A stretch of 64,000 nucleotides of DNA from Humulus lupulus (GCF_963169125.1 NC_084794.1:223321409-223385408); one strand, 5' to 3'; counted from the first letter of the stretch, positions 34,691 to 46,605 are shown. The notes: generated by a model not told the origin, from the sequence alone. Numbers and translations are program-made.

Positions 34691-34697
34691 TTAGATT

Positions 34698-35652
34698 ATG
34701 CCAGTGGGACCAGAGGAGATCAGATTGTTCTATGAGTTTCTGGATGTGTTTCTAGAGGATTTAACAGGGTTGCTGCCACATAGAGAGATTGAATTTGTGA
34801 TTGAAATGGCGCCAGGGATGGAGCCAGTGTTTAGGGAACCTTACAGAATGGCCCCAGCAGAATTGAAGGAACTAAAAGTACAACTGTAGGAGCTGTTAGA
34901 CTTGGGTTTTATTAGACCTATTTTCTCACCGTGGGGTGCACCAGTTTTGTTTGTGAAGAAGAATGATGGTTCTATGAGAATGTGTATTGATTACAGAGAA
35001 CTGAACAAGTTAACAATTAAGAACAAGTATCCTTTGCCAAGGATAGATGATCTATTTGACTAGTTGCAGTGTAAAATGGTATTCTCAAAGATAGACCTTC
35101 GTTCTGGTTATCATCAGCTGAGGGTCAAGGAGGGAGATATACCGAAGACCGCCTTTCGCACTAGATATGGTCATTATGAGTTCTTAGTCATGTCCTTTGG
35201 GTTGACTAATGCCCCAGCTGCTTTTATGGATCTGATGAGCAGGGTCTTCAAGGATTACTTGGACCGGTTTGTGATCGTCTTCATCGATGATATCTTTGGT
35301 GTATTCTCATTTAGAGTCAGAACATGAGCATCATTTGAGGTTGGTTTTATAGAGATTGAGGGAACACAGATTGCTTGCAAAGTTCAAGAAATGTGAGTTA
35401 TGGTTATCTCAGGTAACTTTCCTTGGTCATATTTTCAGTAAGGAGGGGATCAAGGTGGACCCAGCCAAGATTGAGGCGGTCAGAGAATGGCCAAGGCCAA
35501 GGAATGCCTCAGAGATTAGGAGCTTCCTTGGGTTGGCAGGGTATTACAGGCGTTTCGTGGAAGGATTATCAAAGATTGCCACTTCATTGACTAAACTAAC
35601 ACGCAAGAATAAGAATTTTGTATGGCCAGACATGTGTGAGCACAACTTCTAG
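34698..35652 (+). pseudogene. pol: Gy4 reverse transcriptase
   Basis: Blocks: [104 protein letters not shown], the catalytic VFIDDI near 35277-35294, then (shifted) [36 protein letters not shown]. Stops near 34887 and 35060 and a frameshift just after FIDDI break it. Confidence 0.9.
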
Positions 35653-35655
35653 GAA

Positions 35656-36060
35656 TTGAAGCACAGGTTGATTACAACTCCAATTCTGAGTCTCCCAATA
35701 GATCAGGAGAAGTTTGTGATTTACTGTGATGCCTCACATCACAATTTGGATTGTGTTCTTATGCAGTCAGGGAAGGTGATTGCCTATGCGTCATGCCAGT
35801 TGAAAGATTATGAACAGAGATACCCCACTCATGATTTAGAGTTGGCAGCAGTGGTCTTTGCATTAAAGGTATGGAGGCATTACCTTTTTGGGGAGAAGTG
35901 TGAGATATACACTGACCACAAGAGCCTAAAGTACTTTTTCACACAGAAAGACTTGAACATGAGACAGATGAGTTGGCTGGAGTTAGTGAAGGATTATGAT
36001 TATGAAATCCTGTATCACCCAAGGACGGCCAATGTGGTAGCAAATACCTTAAGCCGGAAT
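35656..36060 (+). pseudogene. pol: Gy4 RNase H
   Basis: Clear RNase H blocks in one frame: [18 protein letters not shown] (Asp), [18 protein letters not shown] (Glu), [14 protein letters not shown] (Asp) and VVANTLSRN near 36030. It continues in frame into the integrase N-terminus. Confidence 0.9.
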
Positions 36061-37100
36061 GGTTCGGGACAGATATACAGTGCGAGATTGATATCCAGAA
36101 AGTTAGTAGAGGATATGACTAGAGCTGGTATAGAGTTATTGGTGGGCCAGTTGGCCAACATTACGCTACAGTCTATGCTGTTAGAAAGAATAAAGGAAGG
36201 TCAGTTGGGTGATCCACAACTGACAAATATTAAAGAGGATGTTTTAGCTGGAGTGTCTAGAGACTATATAGTTTCAGATATGGGCTTGTTGAGATACAAG
36301 GGACAGATCTGTGTTCTGATGGACACTGTTATCATACAGGAGATTCTGGATGAATCTCATACTACTCCTTACTTTTTGCATCCAAGCACCACGAAGATGT
36401 ATTAGGATGTAAGATCACTGTATTGGTGGCTTGGGATGAAGATGGATGTGAAAAATATGTGGCTAAGTGCTTAACATGTCAACAGGTCAAGGTTGAGCAT
36501 CACAGACCAGCAGAGTTATTACAGCCTCTGGACATCCCAGAGTTGAAATGGGAGGACATCACGATGGATTTCGTGGTGGGGTTACCCATGACTGTGGGTC
36601 AACATGATTTGGTGTGGGTTATTGTGGATCAATACACTAAATCAACTCACTTCTTACCAGTGAGGACAACTTATACAGTTGACCAGTACGCAGATCTCTA
36701 TGTGATAGAGATTGTGCGCCTTCATGGGGCACCGAGGTCGATCATGTCAGATCGGGATCCCACATTCACTTCTAAGTTTTGGGGAAATTTGAAGAGGGCC
36801 ATGGGTACACAGTTGAAGTTCAGTACTGCTTATCATCCTTAGACAGATGGACAATTTGAGTGGACGATCCAGATATTAGAGGACATGTTGTGAGCATGTG
36901 TACTGAACTTTGGTGGGTCCTGGAGTAAGTGTCTGCCTTTGATAGAGTTTTCCTACAATAACAACTATCAGTCGACCATTGGAGTAGCTCCTTATGAGAT
37001 GTTGTATGGTAGGAAATGCAGGTCTCCCATTCATTGGGATGAGATAGGAGATATGAGATACTTGGGTCCTAATGCAGTTCAGAGCTCGGATGATCGCTTC
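36061..37100 (+). pseudogene. pol: Gy4 integrase
   Basis: The zinc region keeps HTTPYFLHP and CLTCQQ, with a stop at 36403 between them. The core shows Asp in ITMDFVVGLP, Asp in SIMSDRDPTF and Glu in the DGQFEWTIQ block (usually SERTIQ), with a stop at 36841 just before it and another near 36890. A PYEMLYGRKCRSP block follows. A frame break lies near 37070, after which the C-terminal part continues. Confidence 0.88.
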
Positions 37101-37576
37101 TCAAAGTAGACAGAAAAGTTATGCTAATCCCAAACACAGGAACGTGGAGTTCCAAGTGGGAGAATATGTCTTCCTTAGAGTCTCACCATGGATAAGGGTG
37201 AGGAGATTTGGAAAGAAGGGCAAGCTGAGCCCTAGATTTGTAGGACCATTTGAGATCCTGGAAAGGATTGGTCAGGTAGCCTATAGGTTGGCTTTACCTC
37301 CGGGCATTGTCGGCCGTACACAATGTATTTCATATTACGGCCTTTCAGAAATATTTGTCAGACGTGACTCATGTGTTGAGTTACAAGGAGTTGGTGCTTG
37401 AGGCAGATCTCTCCTTTGAGGAACAACCAATCCAAATACTAGATAGGAAGGACAAGGTCCTAAGAAACAAAACTATACCTTTGGTTAATGTATTATGGAG
37501 GAATAGCAAGGTCAAAGAGGCGACTTGGGAGCTGGAATCAGATATGCAGAGTTAGTATCCCGAGCTATTCAGGTAA
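37101..37576 (+). pseudogene. pol: Gy4 integrase C-terminus and chromodomain
   Basis: Frames carry VGEYVFLRVSPWIRVRRFG, LSPRFVGPFEIL and VAYRLALPPG, then in a shifted frame VFHITAFQKYLSD and the chromodomain-like EEQPIQILDRKDKVLRNK with LVNVLWRNSKVKEATWELE. The end motif YPELFR is reached at about 37574 after one stop. The chromodomain is thought to steer integration to particular chromatin marks. Confidence 0.87.
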
Positions 37577-37613
37577 AATTTTGAGGACAAAATTTCTGTA
37601 AGGAGTGGATAGT
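37577..37613 (+). promoter_or_regulatory. Gy4 polypurine tract region
   Basis: Short stretch between the chromodomain stop and the 3' LTR, holding GTAAGGAGTGGATAG next to TGTAATGTCCC. Chromoviruses of this group usually carry an AAGGAGGGGAGAA-like tract here; this one is degraded. Confidence 0.6.
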
Positions 37614-39540
37614 TGTAATGTCCCAAATTACCTAATAAGGCTTAGGACCTTGATTAAGGGGCTAGGATGGAAAATTAATGAAATTACATGGTTATGTGTT
37701 TTATATGTGTGTAATTATATGATTATGTGAGTTATATTATTATATGACTTGATATGCATGTTTAGGTGTATTAATTAAACATGTGGGCCCGTTTCTTATT
37801 AGAAGGGTAATATTCATAATTTGGCCTGTTATGGGTGTATTTGACGTATATGTGATATATGTGTGAGTCCACATTATTATGTGGATATATTTGGGTTACT
37901 CAGCACGAGGCGATCCTAGGGAGCAAGCTAGTGGGAAAGTCACAACGGGATCAATATTTGACTTGGTGTGAGTCAAGGGGTATATTGGGTATTTAGTATA
38001 TTACTGGGTTATTGGGTAATGGGAATAAATATTTGATGATATATTGGGAGTTAGTGAGATCAGAAGGAAATTTTTGGAATTTTGACTATTTTACCCTCGA
38101 TGGCGTTTTTGGGACCCCCAACATTGGGATTTACTTGAGGCTACTTAAGCTCGAAGTAACCTTTCAGAATGAAAAATACGTTCAAAACACTGTTTCTCTC
38201 TCTTCCGTTATTCCTTTTTACCGTTCATCGCATTTTCAAAGGAAACTCGGGTTTTAGGGCTCAGATTCAAGCAAGGATCGAGTCATAGTGGTTCTAGGAA
38301 AGATTAGAAGCTTGTTAACTGAAGGATTTAACGAGAAACGACATAATCAGAGGTAATGTACGCTTTGAATTTCTGAGTTTTCGCTTCATAAAGATTCTTA
38401 AGTTTTGAGGTTGGATTCTCTGTTTTGATGAGTTTTTGAGTTGTTTGAAGCTTGGGTTTGGATGGTTTTGGGCCATTGAAATGATTGGGAACTTTGTTTT
38501 TGGGATTTTGATATGTTTGGATAGGTTTGTGGGGTGTTTTGAAATGGGAAAAATGAAGGTTTTGGTCGGATTCCAGGTCGGGTCGTGGCCCTGTTCTTGT
38601 GTGTTGTGGCCTAAGCTTGACGAAGAAGAAGACTTGGCTGATGGGCAGTTAGGGCCGCAACACCTGATAGGCGCGCCGCGGCGTGAGGCGCAAGTAGAAA
38701 GTGGTAGGGGCCTTTGTCTTGAGGCGGGCCGCAACTCAGGGGCGTGGGGCCACGATGCTTCAGGGAAAAGTTGGCCTTAGGGAGGTTTTGGGTGTGCGAA
38801 CTCAAACCTAAGGGCTCGGGGTCAATTCTACTACCTGGTTTAGTACGATTCAACATGTTGGAGGCCATGACTCAGTTCGAAAGCCTTTATTTACTCATTA
38901 TTTTTGGGATTCTATACTTGGTTATGACTAGGTTACCGCTAGGGGCTTAGGACCAAGATCGTGCTCGAGGGTCGTTCTTATTTTTCATTATACAAGGACT
39001 TGAGGAAAGAAAACTACACCCATTATGTGACATACATGATTAGGGCTTGGCCCGAATGTTGAATATGGTTTTGATTGGGCATTGGCCCCTGTAAATGCAC
39101 ATGATTATGATTATGCATGTGATTATTGATGAAACATGTTGAGTGCTCTATATATGGATGGTGGTTATATGATGAAAGCCTGTTAGCATTACTTACTTGA
39201 GAAAAGCATTGACTTATTAGTCTAGGACAACAATAGCGCTGAGCGATGGTCATAAAGCATTGACTTATTAGTCAAGGACAACAATAGTGTTGAGCGCTTG
39301 TCGTAATGGATTGACTTATGAGTCAAGGGCGGCAATAGTGCTCTAAGCGCTGGTCGATGTGATTAGATCTAATCTGGAGTGCATTACACGCTTGTTCGAC
39401 CCAATGGTCGTTGAAAACTGAAGCGCTAGGTACACTAGGCCAGCTCCAAGGCTGGTTATATAGAGGATAGGGCAATGGGCCCCATGGTGACTTATTAGTC
39501 CCAAATCCTAGGGTGTCGAGACCCCAGTGTGAATTATTAG
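37614..39540 (+). repeat. Gy4 3' LTR, 3' end missing
   Basis: Starts TGTAATGTCCC and follows the 5' LTR in order, with the donor-like AG-GTAATG at 38353, the GC block (38600-38770) and three tandem units (39205-39350). It is cut at 39540 within a GTGTGAATTATTAG word, where the 5' copy continues (31905) for some 600 bp. Confidence 0.85.
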
Positions 39541-41112
39541 TGTAACAACCCAAAATCACTAATAAGGCTTAAGGGCCTTGATTAGCGTGCCGGAGGGCAT
39601 AATTTGTTTATGTGTAATTTTAATGATTAAATGTATGATTATATGATTACATGGATATGTGAAATGCATGTTTATGAGTATTAAATATGCATGTGGGCCA
39701 TGTTTAGCTTATAAGGGCGTATTTGTAATTTTGTCCCGTTGAGGGCATAAATTTGATTATATGTGATAAATTGTTGAGACCACATTATTATGTGGATATA
39801 TTTGCAGTATATGGCTCGAGACGATTCTAGTGAGTGGATTTGCGAAATAGTCACGGTGGGGATTTATACCCGCCTCAAGGGAGCCTGGGGGGTATTTTTG
39901 GGAAATTAGAAAATATATCGGGGATTATTAAACATTGGATGAATAAATAAAAATTAATTGGATGACGAGATTAATTGGTAGATGTTTGGAACACTTGAGG
40001 AATTAACAGGAATTGGGAGCAAAATGACTAAAATACCCTTAAGCACCCTTGAAAGATTGATAAGGTTAGAGAGGCAAATGGGTCTTTTGGCTATTGGAAG
40101 ATATACTCAGCATTATTAGGAAAAAACAAAAAACTTTAGAATAACTCAAGGAAGGAAACAGAAAACTCTCAGCTCACTCTCTCTCATCTCTCACATGCTC
40201 CCTCTCTTTCACTCTCCCTTGTGAAATTTGAAGCTAAGGATCCAAAGGGTGCATAAGCTAGGCTTGGGCTGGGAAATCTTTGAAAGAAAACAGAAGGAAT
40301 TGAGAAGGAATCAAGATGGGAATTGGAGCTGGAAAAACAGAGGAGAAGTCAACCATATTTGAGGTAAGAGCTTTAGTTTCATCCTTGAAATTTTGCTGGA
40401 TTTCTGGGTATAATTAGTTGATGAAATTGGTTTAGTTATATAAAGTTGAGCTGAGTAATTTGGAGCTTAAGAATAGGTTCAATTCTGAGTTTTTGAGTGG
40501 TGAATTCTGGTTGAATTGAGAGTGTAATTTAATTGTTGAGGTTTTGGGTAGTCTAAATGGGTAGTTTAATCTTGAATTTGTAGCTGAATTGGTGTTGAAT
40601 TGAAGGGATTAGTTGGGAAAATTCTGGGTTAGTCTTGGTGTTCTTGGCTGGGAGATGCATGGGAAAAAACCCAGATTTTCTTGGTTCAAAGGGGGCGCGT
40701 CGCGACCCAGCCTGGGGACGGCGCGACGCTTGCGGCCATTTTGGCTTAGGGGTGCCTCTGACTTGGGGGCGCGCTGCGACTCACTTGGCCAACTCGTGGC
40801 CCGCCTCCCCTTTTGTCTAGGGTGCTTCCTTTCTCACTTGGGGGAAAGTCGCGACCCCTTAGGCCAAGTCGCGACCCGCCTGTGGTTTTTAGCCTTAGAA
40901 TTATTTCAAGGATTGTTAGGGCTCGGGGGTTCGAACCTAGGCACTCGGGATAACTTCTACTACCCGATTTAGTAGAAGTAGAGGTCCCGAAGGCTAGTTT
41001 CTGTCTCCTAGGTATTTTATTTTGATTGGAAGTTGATGGTTACCATTGACCATTGTGACTAGGTTTATCGCCAAGGCTCCGGGCTAACTTGTTGATGTTT
41101 TATTTGGACCGG
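39541..41112 (+). mobile_element. Gy5: gypsy LTR fragment
   Basis: Starts TGTAACAACCC and has the GAGACCACATTATTATGTGG landmark (39775-39797), a CT-rich stretch (40165-40225), a donor GAG-GTAAGAG at 40364 and a GC block with GTCGCGACCC words (40690-40885). The family differs from Gy4. It ends near 41112 at the Gy6 fragment, with no acceptor-like site or LTR end. Confidence 0.7.
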
Positions 41113-41336
41113 TAGTAATAGTCTCTTCGGTGTACCTTGACTGTATTTGTAAGGATATGTTTACCCTTTTGGTTCTAGCTATCCTTTTATATATTTTTGC
41201 GCTCGCTTGTTATTTTCTTGCGAGAAGCGTCATTATGCATAATACTATTTTTCAAGGATCTCTTTTAGGACCCTTTTTGGCTAGACGGCTTGGCAGCCGC
41301 TCTAGGCTTATTGGTGGATTCTCTCCCTGAGGCCTT

Positions 41337-41600
41337 TTCCCTCGTGGAGGTATCCGCTTTTATTAGGGGGTTATCCTTGTGCCTTTATTAGGGGGTTATC
41401 CTCGCGAAACCTCTTGGCTTCCTTGACATCCATAAGGGTAGCTAATCCTTGTGAATTCAAGAAGTGCTCCAGGTTTATCAATGGATGTCCTCACTCACGG
41501 AGGTGTCTAGCCTTTGTTGTGAGGTTATCCCTGTAGGCCTTTTTGACTCCCTTGATGTCCATAAGGGTAGCTAACCCTCATGAACTCAAGAAGTGCCTTG
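41337..41600. repeat. Two imperfect tandem units of about 128 bp
   Basis: CTTGACATCCATAAGGGTAG (about 41432) and its partner CTTGATGTCCATAAGGGTAG (about 41560) each continue into GCTAA..TGAA(T/C)TCAAGAAGTGC. A GGTTATCC word also precedes each. They sit in the presumed 3' untranslated part of Gy6, where Tat elements often have tandem repeats. Confidence 0.75.
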
Positions 41601-41939
41601 TAAGGTTTCCTTCTTTATTTATTTTTTCCTTTTATTTTGCTATATACTCTGCCCCTAAGTGGTTGGCGAGATTTATCTCGTCGGGAACTTTGATCATTTT
41701 GCTCATATACTTTGATAATTCCAATTGGTGATGGGTACACAAGAGTTAGATATGTGCTTGCATAAATGAGGAGTGTGACACGCCAATAAGAAACATATTC
41801 ATTAAAAATGAGTAGAGAACATAGGTATTTATGGCATCTAGGTTACCCCTCTAATTCATAGCTGCCTCTGAGGGGAGGACTCACAACTACGTTGGGAGGT
41901 TACCTAGGGTAACCCCTTTGATTCATCGTACTAAAAGTG

Positions 41940-43000
41940 GAGCTTTACCCAATGTTCCCTTTCAAGCGCGTATCCTAAGCTGGTCGCACTCATCCTCTGC
42001 TCGGATACACTCTAAAGTTCTTTCATAGAAGTCGCCTATGTCCTCTACTTCTCTCTTGAGCATACTTATCCACATTTCGCTCTTTGGATGTATCCCTGTA
42101 GTAATGGCCATTCTTAACTCGTCCTCAGGTAACCTTTCCACTTTGGCTACCTTTGCGTTGAAGCATTGGATATACTTTCTCAGGCTTTCATTTTTACCTT
42201 TCTTCACATTGACGTATCTCCTAATGGGTGTCGCATAGCCTGGAAAGGTGCATTGTTGCGGGAGGCATTCCCCTCTCGAGATGTTGTGCGTGATCTTTTG
42301 GGGTGAGATGGGAGAGGTTCTTCTAGGATATCCTTCGAAAGTGGAGATTTTTCCATGGACTTATTGGCTTCCAACTCCCTTTTTTGCGGAACAGCTATCT
42401 GTTTTCTAAGGTTTTTCATCATGTTGCCTAGCTCCTTCTTTCTCCTGTTCATCGAGTTCAGGAGGTCTCTGACGGACGGAGATCAGGTCTTTCTCTCCTT
42501 TTCACTAAAGAATATGTGAGGTGCTTCTTTCCTTTCACTCCATCTTCGCTTTGTTGAGATATGCCTCTTCTGTCCCCCGATTTCTTCCTCGAGGAGGTGG
42601 TATTCACATCATGTGCATGCCCCCCACTTCTTGACTGCACCTATTGCCCGGAACTTCCGTGGTGCTTCGGACGTGGGGAACTACTCTCTGGAAGTTGGAT
42701 TTTTTCACAGTCAATGTGGAAGGTCGTTTCCTTATCTCCCTGTTCTCCCCTATATTAGTGGTGGAAGGTGCATTGGATTTTGCTTGTGCCAGGCAGTAGA
42801 ACATTTCTAGCATTTTTCGCAGTGTCTCCTCTAATTTTTTATTTTTTAGGCGTAGCTCATCTATCTCTCTTCTATCCATTTTGATTCTGGTCTCCTCAGT
42901 AACTCGGGGGTCTAAGTCAAGCAGGTTTGTGCTCCCATGCATTACCATCGCCATAGGTACTGGCAGTTTCATGACTGTGCGGAGGGACGTGTTATTACAT
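41940..43000 (-). pseudogene. gag: Gy6 second gag copy
   Basis: On the minus strand, after the pol start, the reading moves to MVMHGSTNLLDLDPR and ELRLKNKKLEETLRKMLEMF, which matches the gag 1 N-terminus (HRKNQRLETTLENM) in pattern. Then frames give KKGKNESLRKYIQCFNAKVA, a Gag block (compare GEGESLKSYIHRFNMEAEQV of gag 1), then KREVEDIGDFYERTLECIRA (compare KRKVIDLEDFYERAQKYIRV). So this is a second gag rather than RT. Several stops and frame changes are present. Confidence 0.72.
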
Positions 43001-43614
43001 TCCCTTGCTTCATTTTGTTCCCCTTTCACGCTTGCGACCCCTCCAAGCGTTGGGAATTTTATGGCCAAGTGGTATAATGAGGTTATCGCATTTTATTCTC
43101 TCAGGGAGGGTCTCCCTAATACCGCATTGAAGACCGAGGCACAACTTACTACGACAAAGTTTGTCATTTCAGTGGTTTGTCTAGGTTGCTCTCCCATGGT
43201 GAGGGCTAACGCAATTGTGCCTAGGGGATGTATCGAGTCCATTGTAAACCCGTATAGGGAGGTGTTGCAGGGCTTTAGGTTCCTGATGCCCAGTCCCATC
43301 TTCTCTACTGCGGGGCGATATAGGATGCCTACGGAGCTCCCATTGTCTACCATAACCCGATGCACCCTCATGTTAGCTAGCTGTACACTTAGTACCAAGG
43401 GGTCGCTATGCGGAAAATGTACACCCCGTACGTCTTCTTCGGTGAAGGATATTGAATTGATTTCTCCTTTAAATCTTGTCAGGGGTCGTTGTCCCAAGCT
43501 TAACATGCATGGAAGTGGACTTCGTCTGGCTTCCCTGGCATATCTATCTAGCCCCTTCCTCAGTTCTCCTCCGAATCTTGGTCCTCCGAAGATTGTCCTC
43601 ACCTCTCCTAGCAC
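43001..43614 (-). pseudogene. Gy6 aspartic protease and pol start
   Basis: The minus-strand frame (173 codons, no stop from 43614 to 43093) has SISFTEEDVRGVHFPHSDPL, then VDNGSSVGILYRPAVEKMGL (active site D-N-G-S, a variant of D-S/T-G), HPLGTIALALTMGEQPR and FNAVLGRPSLRE, the pattern of Tat-lineage proteases. A following frame has FPTLGGVASVKGEQNEAREC, the usual block between protease and RT. The Asp is present, but RT is missing after it. Confidence 0.8.
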
Positions 43615-43776
43615 CTCTGGGGCTACAACTCATGCCCGTGGTGAGGGTGGTCTGTCATCTGGTCTTTGATTTTATCTTCGGACCTATCTACCTAAGTGCC
43701 CCCTGCATATGAGTTCTACAATTTCCACCTTTAAATGAGTGCATTCCGTCGTGGTGTGGCCAATGTCTTTATGATA

Positions 43777-45400
43777 CTAATAGTACTTACTGATATCTAT
43801 CTTTGATCGATCTATCTTCATTGGTGGGGCTCTCCTGAAGGGGACCTCATTCTCATTCGCTACGAAGATATGTTCCCTAGTATGTGTTAGGTCAGTGTAG
43901 AAGGTGCATAATGTTTTCCTAGGGTTACCTCTGTGTTTATGCTTCCTCTGGTGGTCATCTCTTGGCCCTTTATACACTCTCTTCTTTTTTGTGCCATTCG
44001 AATCATCAGGGGCCGAGGGCTTGACAAAGGATGCACTTTTTCCTGCCTGTAGGTTCTCATGGCTGTCTTTGACACGAATGTACTTTTGTGCCCTTTCGTA
44101 GAAGTCCTCTAAGTCAATGACCTTCCGTTTGAGCATGTTATCCTATAGCTTACTGCCTGAGAACACTCCAGTCGTGAACTGGTAAATCAGAAAAAATTAA
44201 TTAAGATAAAAAAAATTATTTATTTTTATGGAATCTATTGCCATCTTGAGTTCTCCCCTAGTCAAGCATCCCACTTGTTCCGCCTCCATGTTAAATCTAT
44301 GGATATAGCTCTTCAGGCTTTCTCCTTCGCCTTGCTTGATGTTAGCGAGGCTGGTGCATGGCATGGTGTAATCACGCACTGCATGGTGTTGCTGGAGAAA
44401 CTCGTCAGACAATTGTTGCCAAGACCTGATGGACCCTGGCCTAAGTCTCTTGAACCCCTTATACGCATGAACCTTTAACGTTACAGCAAAGCAGTGGCAT
44501 TTGGCCCTGCTATTAATTCCCCTTAACTTCATTAGGTCATTGAACGCGTCAAGATGTTACTTTGGATCCGTATTTCCCTCGTAAGGGGTCATGTGAGGAT
44601 CTTTGAAGTTGGCGGGGAGCCATACAGCTTGGATTTCTCTAATGAAGGGTGATTTGTAATCAAATTCATCATCAACAGCGTGCCCCCCAGACACGGTGAT
44701 TATCTTACTTCGTAGGCTCCTCATCTCGGTGTCTAAGTCTTGTCTCCTTTTGTTGAAGGAGTCTCTCAAGTTGGATGGGTTGGCCTTTTCTTTCTTTTTG
44801 TCTTCTGGGGGAGGCACAGGAGGTGTGGTCCTCTCGTTCGTTCTTTTCCTGTTGAGTTCTTCCCTCAAGTCTGGGGGTGTTTCCCTTGAAGTGACCTCAA
44901 CTTTGTTTTGAGGGTTAGCGTCAATCCTCCGCTTTGGACTCTTGGGCTGCTTTGCCTGCCTGGGACGTTCATGCTGCTTTGGCCGTGGGGTATTGCTAGT
45001 AGAGAGTCGATTCCTCCTGTCATATACAGGGACTATGGTTTCTCCTCCCACGTGGCCTTTTTTCCTTTTGCCTAGGAAGAGGCATGCTTGACTTTCCCTG
45101 TAGCAGGCCATTCAATACCTCTTGCATATTTTCTAAGGTGGTTTCTAGCCTTTGATTCTTTCGGTGCAACTCGTGTTTCTCCTCTTCATAGAATCAAGTC
45201 CTAGAGCTCAAGCTTATGGAATGTACTCGGGGACTCTTTTCTGGCCCACGCGTCAAAGTCCCTAAATCTTGTTGTTCAGAGTTTGGCATTTGCGGTGGCC
45301 TTAAGCGAGGAAAATCTCCTGCTCCACCTGTAGGGGCAGCCGCTGGTCCTAGATAGTTTTAATCAGGCTGGAAAGCTGGGGATGAAGCCTCCTTTTCACC
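43777..45400 (-). pseudogene. gag: Gy6 first gag copy
   Basis: Minus-strand frames: a coiled-coil-like HELHRKNQRLETTLENMQEV start near 45190-45130, a basic linker (45111-44557), VWLPANFKDPHMTPYEGNTD, CHCFAVTLKVHAYKGFKRLR, GSIRSWQQLSDEFLQQH, EGESLKSYIHRFNMEAEQVG and KRKVIDLEDFYERAQKYIRV near 44130, then a CTFYTDLTHTREH knuckle-like end. The motif set is that of Tat/Retand gag. Stops and frame changes near 44557 and 44197 break it. Confidence 0.8.
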
Positions 45401-45589
45401 TTCAGGAGCCTTGGGCTCCTTTGGTGCATCCATATTTTCGGGTGGTGGAGGATTCCTCATGGAGGCTTTCAGCTGATCTCCGTCCAGGTGGAACTCAACC
45501 TCTCATGGTTCTCTTAGACACTTAGAACGTCTTGGCATCTTTCCCTGCCAGAATCAATAGAAGAACAGTGGCTTGACACTTATCCTTCC

Positions 45590-45609
45590 TACAGACGGCG
45601 CCAAACTAT
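45590..45609 (-). promoter_or_regulatory. Gy6 primer-binding site
   Basis: The minus strand reads TGGCGCCGTCTGTAGGAA just past the LTR end (AATAGTT), close to the TGGCGCCGTCTGTGGGAA site typical of Tat-lineage elements. This sets the orientation and the LTR inner end near 45612. Confidence 0.7.
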
Positions 45610-45844
45610 TGACGGTTAGAACTCGTCAACTAAGTTAGATCAAGAACTTTGTGAGTTGTAAAAGAAGTGAACTTAAAATCAACTGAACTTCAAGCAAAAT
45701 TTCTTTTGATTTCAAGAACACAAAACATAAATGCTAGAATTTTAGAACAAAAAATAAAGAGAAAATAGAATGTGTGTTTTCATTAGCAATGACTGGTTAC
45801 AAAACTCTCAAAATTCGACCCCCTTCTCAGGTGAAGGGAGGTCA

Positions 45845-45852
45845 TATTTATA
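45845..45852 (-). promoter_or_regulatory. Gy6 TATA box
   Basis: Minus strand TATAAATA in a CTACTATAAATATGACC context, about 235 bp upstream of the LTR inner end. Confidence 0.55.
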
Positions 45853-46375
45853 GTAGAGCACTATTGGCTCACTGTACATGGTGGTCCCTGAGGAACATGA
45901 CCCTGCATATGCAGTCTACAGATGGTAGTGGTGCCAGGAGTGTGGTGGTCGGCTCCAGTACACGCCAAGGGTCTGCGAGAGCACCTCAATTTTAGTACTT
46001 GGTTGTACCTCCACTATTTGTTTAGTACCAATGTCAGAGGCTAGCTGGGAAGGACCACATAAGGTACCTTGATTGTAAGACCACTACTTGTAGGGTGTGG
46101 AGATTAGGCCAGACATCTGGGGATTTCAGGGTCATACCCATGTACGTATTTTGTACTTGCACGATCTCTTTGGTTCATGGGTGGGGTCTTACCCTCACAA
46201 GGCATCCTATTCTTTTTATCTTTGAATATTGAAGTCCTTATGGGTCCCCATGGATGACCCGCCCCCAAGAGGCATGGGAGGCATGAGCCTCGCATGATGC
46301 CCGACGCAGGGGGGAGGGAGGAATGTGCAAAGCTATACCTCACGAGATGGCTAGCGCGAAGCGGAGTACATGGGT

Positions 46376-46605
46376 GGCCTCGCAAGATGCCTAGCGCGAG
46401 GCGCGAGGCCCTTGGCGCTAGAATGATTTGGATGGGTGCGCAAGGCCCTTGGTGCAAGACTGATCTAGATGGGTGCGCAAGGCGCGAGGCCCTCGGTGCG
46501 AGACTGATCTGGATGGGGGCATAAGGCACAAGGAGGATCCACATAGGCGCGCGAGGTGCGAGGCCCTCAGCGCGAGGCGGATCTAGATGGGTGCGCGAGG
46601 CAGAT
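46376..46605 (-). repeat. GC-rich tandem array in the Gy6 LTR
   Basis: About four to five imperfect units of 45-60 bp, each with words such as GGCGCGAGGCCCTCGG, GCGAGACTGATCT and GATGGGTGCGC. It stands out from the AT-rich surroundings. A 198-codon minus-strand frame (46700-46104) running through it has low complexity and no known motif. Confidence 0.8.

Larger units (their letters stand above)
28053..39540 (+). mobile_element. Gy4: Tekay/Del-like Ty3/gypsy chromovirus, truncated at the 3' end
   Basis: Order: 5' LTR (28053-32489, about 2.5 kb without a nested solo LTR), primer site, leader repeats, gag, zinc knuckle, protease, RT, RNase H, integrase, chromodomain, a purine tract and 3' LTR (37614-39540, lacking about 600 bp). 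The chromodomain at the integrase end places it among chromoviruses. The left flank is CTTGC; the right flank is lost because Gy5 replaces it at 39541. Over the first 78 bases the two LTRs differ at about seven sites, mostly C/T and G/A changes. Confidence 0.88.
41113..46605 (-). mobile_element. Gy6: Tat-like gypsy element with gag-protease-gag
   Basis: Minus-strand order: LTR (46605 to about 45612), primer site, gag 1 (45400-43777), protease (43614-43093), a short pol start, then a second gag (about 43000-41940) and a repeat-bearing 3' untranslated region to 41113. No RT, RNase H or integrase motif was seen. The protease and gag resemble Tat/Retand lineages. Ends are not supported by duplications, and both sides are bounded by unrelated elements. 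Confidence 0.7.
45612..46605 (-). repeat. Gy6 LTR
   Basis: Nearly 1 kb on the minus strand with a TATA box at 45845-45852 (TATAAATA) about 235 bp from the inner end, and a GC-rich tandem array upstream (46376-46605). The outer end is placed where a GAGGCA word precedes the copia leader; it is not certain. Confidence 0.6.

Noticed and set aside
42881..43669. 262-codon plus-strand open frame
   Set aside because: It lies opposite the Gy6 protease and gag, which have recognisable motifs on the minus strand. The plus frame shows none.
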